The notes under the pieces are model-generated. The model was not told the DNA's origin. It was given only the letters and a program-made list of their open reading frames with translations, and searched no databases. A DNA stretch of 64,000 nucleotides from Casuarina equisetifolia. Taxonomy: Eukaryota; Streptophyta; Magnoliopsida; Fagales; Casuarinaceae. Positions 60,131-64,000 of the stretch are shown here, one piece after another; the first letter of the stretch is position 1, and each line of letters begins with the position of its first letter. Both the position numbers and the translations under genes were made by a program. The stretch spans positions 17,714,021 through 17,778,020 of the forward strand of contig CM052362.1 in the NCBI GenBank assembly GCA_028551475.1, given 5' to 3'.

Positions 60131-61559
60131 AAAGTAGTTGCTTCAAGTGTGTTTAAATTTTGTTTACACAAGGCAATGAGTTTTCTTCAAGTGTATGTGA
60201 CTCTGTGTGTCCATAATAAGTTGTAAGAAATTTAGATCTAATCCTACCACAGAACACCTAGGTCTTTGATTGTTCGAAACCAATTATCAATCTTCTTATG
60301 AGAATTATGTTTGGATTTGATTTTTGGAACTTCAAGTTATTAACTTGAGGTTTATTTATTGTTGGTTTGAAGGTGTGTGTACGTTAATTTCCTATATTAA
60401 AATCGTTCTTTAACGAAATAAAAAGGTTGATGCATAACACAACAAGAAACTTAAATCTCTTTCTAGAAGCTTGAGAACAAAAAACTGATGGATGTAGCTA
60501 AGAAGCACTCAAGCATTGCTTAGGAAAAAAAGCCAAGTTTTATAAGCATTTTTCTAAGCAACATTATATGGATTGCTACAAACCCAAGTTACCTATTCTT
60601 TGTAGGGAGAGAGTTTATTTAAGCTTGTCAAATACAAAACAATTTCCCTCTTTATTGGTGTTGGACTTTTTTAATCCAACATTTCCCCACATAATAGTCG
60701 AAGTCCACATGTTCTCCTAAAAGACCTTTTGAGGAAGGATTGACCAAATTTATAAAGTACATAAAAAGCTCTTTCTTAATCAGTGTGAAATTTTTTAGTC
60801 CAATGTAGATGAACACCTAAAAGGCTAACCTGTACCTCCCTTAAACACAATTTCTTGGCCATACCATTTAAAGTTCCATTTCAACAATAATGTTGGACAA
60901 AATTGGCATTACCCTTTCAACCTTATTCGATGCCTAGGTGAACATTGCTTCAAATGCATGTCAATTTAGTAGATTTTTCTATTCTGTCTTTTGTATTTTA
61001 GGTATCATAATGTTTTCTTTAAATTCTCAATATAACTATTGTTTATAGTTATTGAAGATAAAAGTCTTACTTCACAAATATATTATACTTGGATAATATT
61101 TAAATATAGAAAATGTCCCCCAATGCTTAAACTAAGTTTTTTGTTTTTTTCTTTTTCTTGTTGGGGACTTTAGGCTTACTTAGTAATGTTTTTTAAGCAA
61201 ATAAGCTTTTGACAATTGAGTAATAATCTAAATATTTTCCTACTCCTATTCTCCAACTTTTGGGGTTCTTTCATTTCTACAAGGTAGTGCTACTATTAAT
61301 AGTGTTCGTAACAAGTTGAAGGAGGTTTCTCATAATATTCCTTGTCTCTAGTGTATTGAACATGGGATTAAATAGTAAGTGTCACAAAAATAGATGAGGG
61401 TTTGATCCCATTGCAATTTAACTTAATTCAACTATAACTTAAGAGTTGATCATTATGATAAAAGTATAAGGTGAAACTTAAAGTTAAAAAAAATAATAAT
61501 AACAAATGACCTAAAATACAATTAGGAAAATTAAAAGAATGGTTAAATGCATTATAGGT

Positions 61560-61655
61560 AAACAATTTTTTTTTATTTTTTGGTTTAGGTAAGGGGCTGA
61601 GATGATTTGAATGTAAGGCCTTAGGATCTTTTACCAATAGCCTTAGCCATGAAGC
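61560..61655 (-). mobile_element. possible SINE-like element
   Basis: On the minus strand: tggctaaggctattggtaaa, a B-box-like acattcaaatcatc, and an A-rich tail (T-rich 61566-61580). No target-site duplication found. Confidence 0.3.
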
Positions 61656-63110
61656 TATTGGTCCTAGTTTGGGTTACAAAGATTCATCTTCTCATATACG
61701 AAAGGTTTTGGGAGATAAAAAGATCCAGAACAAGAAACCAAGGATTTTATGTAATTTGGAATAAAGTAATCCCTACATTCACAAGAAAATATCAATCTAT
61801 CACGATTTGAAATTTTTATACGCATAGAAACTATTAGAGAATTTCTTCTCTTTGGCCATTTGTTTTTGGTCACTATAATGGATCATTAAACAACATATAA
61901 CACATGATTTTTCAAGCCTCATATTTATAGGAAATTGGTAGAAATCCCAAATGACAAAGTTATATTATTTCTATTAATTATAATTTGGCTCCACTATAGG
62001 TACTCATAATTAAAAAAATAATAATAATAACAAAAAATACATAGAGAAAAATGATGAAGAAAAACATAAATGAGAAAAGATACCTCTTCCCTTTCAAAGA
62101 TTATTAAACTCTCTATTTACCTAGAGGCAAAGGATCTAGCTTCATTTAAATTCATTTTGATAATTGAATAATCATTTATGCTTTGAATGATCTACCCACT
62201 CCTTAAGAATTTTTTAAGAGACTAAAGTCTCTTTTACATGTAGGGATGAGTATACAATTCTAGAAAAGGCTTCAGAGATGTTTATGCCTTATAATATAAG
62301 GATTAAGGACTAGTTCCTTTCTTAATAATTTTGTTACAGGTGACTAAATCACTCTTTTTTACCTTTAGCATAATAGAATAAATATTACATTTCTAAAAAG
62401 AAACTTTGAAATATAGGTATGATAGATTCATGTAAGCATAAGTGAGTCATTCTTGTCATTACCTAGTTTACCACACCACAAATTTGATTAACTTTCCAAA
62501 TGCATCAAAAAAATTTATAGTTGCATGCTAAATGTCTCAAAGTTAACTTTTTAGGATCTTCAGTTTTTCTTTGAGGATGCTTAAATTGTGGGGCACATGG
62601 AGAGATCTTTTAGGTAAGCTTTACTAGTATTTTTCAAAGTCTATTTTTCTTACAGATTTTACCTGAAGGTAGTTAAAAGTCCTTTCCATTATTTAACTAT
62701 CATGAGATAACTCAGCATCGTCAAATTGAAAACTTATTATTGCTTCCTATCTAAGTAGTAATGCAATTAAATTAATATTTTTATGAGATTAGGAATTACT
62801 ATTAGAATTACTTGAATTTCACTCATCTTTACTCATAAAAAAAATCAATAATTTCCTATTAGACTTTTTTAATGAGTATAATTATTTCTAATATGCTTTG
62901 AGGTTTTATCTCTTGTCTTTATTTCCCTTGGTATGTTTATTATGTTTTCTACAAGCATACCCGCCTGGAAAATATAGGCGTTTACTAGCCAGTTCACCTC
63001 GCTTTCACACTTAACCTGGTATATGCCGAATGCATATGACTAGAGCCACAATCATAAGACAAGTCAATTTGGAACTCTCTTAGTGCCTTTTATTTAAAAA
63101 GTTTGGACTA

Positions 63111-64000
63111 AGAACTATCCTGTGGATCTCAACCAAGCCCAAACCCAAAATCAGCAAATTATTTTATTTAATTCGAAGTTATTTATGATTTTCCCTTAAG
63201 ATCTCTTAGGGCATTCGTCCTATTGCAGAATTCACCTTTGTTTATCTAAAATTCATTGAACATTCTAACGAATAAGGTCTTGTCTTATAATCATCATTCA
63301 ATAATATAACTTGTCTTTTCTTCATTGTCTTCTAGACAATGGTTATGTTCTTCCTAAGTTGGGATAAATTGAGCTTATAGATTTAGAGGAAAACAAGTAG
63401 CTCGTGTACCGTAATAGAATTTTTATTTTTACTTTCTTTTCTATGGATATCGATTTGGGGTTGAATCTGTTAAATAAAGACCTTAAGACTTTTCTAAAAC
63501 ATGCCTTCTTGAGATAGAAGGCTTGCATACTTATCCATTCTGATGTAAAAATTGGCCGTTGAAAGGCATCAAATATTTTTGGGAATGAATGAAGATCCTC
63601 TAGATATCTTATAAAAAATGTATAAAAGAGATCTTAAGATTCTAAGGATTACCTTCCTTAAATTAGCTACAATCCTTGTAAATCAGCTAATATCACCTTA
63701 AAACACGCGCAATTTTCTCAATAATCATAATAATCTTAACAGCCCTATCACAAAGTTACTCAGCAAATATGAAGCCTGATTATCCTTCATTCAAATTCCA
63801 ATCACTTCCTCTTGTCTACACATATTAGACAACTATCAGCTCGATTGATGTTAATAATCAGGAATTGACCCCTAAAATATAGGCCCTGAGTTGAATTTGA
63901 ACACAGTGTGCGTTCCACTTCACCCGGCAGTTGATATATGAAGGACGGTTTAGAGGAATGGAACTCCTTACCCGAATCAGTTGGGGAGCAATTTATGGGG
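63111..64000. other. intergenic, no gene seen
   Basis: AT-rich sequence to the window end, without recognisable coding frames or repeats. Confidence 0.4.

Larger units (their letters stand above)
60041..63110 (+). repeat. right-hand copy of the B-type spacer
   Basis: 60041-60745 matches the B3 tail and flank. Blocks at about 61300-61450, 62480-62580, 62640-62950 and 63050-63100 match the B2-B3 spacer (46800-47000, 47590-47660, 47895-48180, 49070-49110) in the same order. The last block is the agacaagtcaat..gaactctctt stretch found upstream of B genes. No peroxidase exons follow, so the next gene is lost. Confidence 0.65.

Noticed and set aside
62945..62970. ttctacaagcatac, identical to a piece of B1 exon 1
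   Set aside because: Only 14 bases match, the following bases do not, and the position is before the promoter scrap, so coincidence is more likely than a relic exon.

Overview
The window is nuclear DNA from a eudicot plant, probably a woody one. The evidence is the AT-rich background, GT-AG introns in every larger gene, a plant nuclear tRNA, plant-specific families (class III peroxidases, LNK clock proteins, a plant RING-CH membrane protein) and many degraded retroelements. All gene models were built by hand from splice signals and reading-frame continuity. Species cannot be fixed from sequence alone.

Left part (1-23 kb) holds single-copy genes. There is a tRNA-Pro(AGG) on the minus strand. 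Next is a nine-exon BRCT-domain DNA-damage-response gene on the plus strand, with a 9 x 9-residue ETQ repeat near its N terminus. An eight-exon RING-CH (MARCH-type) membrane ubiquitin ligase gene lies tail-to-tail with it on the minus strand. Two short plus-strand genes follow: a 71-residue one-helix membrane protein and a 132-residue acidic protein ending in a conserved-looking LFWETC..GYP tail.

Central part (22-51 kb) is a tandem cluster of five intact class III peroxidase genes, all on the plus strand and all with exon lengths 213/192/166/407 nt and 325 residues. They form two subfamilies: A (A1, A2) and B (B1, B2, B3). Flank homology shows that an A-B pair was duplicated. A2+B1 corresponds to a relic A3+B2, where A3 survives only as an intron-3 scrap and its 3' flank. 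A further B-type copy survives as an exon-4 tail at 60.04 kb plus its spacer, running to a promoter scrap near 63.1 kb. All five encoded proteins have signal peptides and no C-terminal extension, so secretion to the cell wall is expected. Several distal haem-pocket positions depart from the family norm.

The spaces between these genes carry foreign material: a LINE remnant between A1 and A2, a composite block with a DXS exon fragment, two related membrane-protein fragments and an LTR between B1 and B2, an 880-bp LTR-like insertion upstream of B2, and LNK clock-gene fragments in the wrong order downstream of B3.

Right part (54-64 kb) is mostly gene-poor. It has a Copia polyprotein remnant (minus strand) that abuts the broken peroxidase tail, and AT-rich sequence. 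I found no CRISPR, operon or other prokaryotic structure. The most unusual signals are the peroxidase cluster's decay history, the distal-pocket substitutions, the ETQ array, and the shuffled gene fragments.
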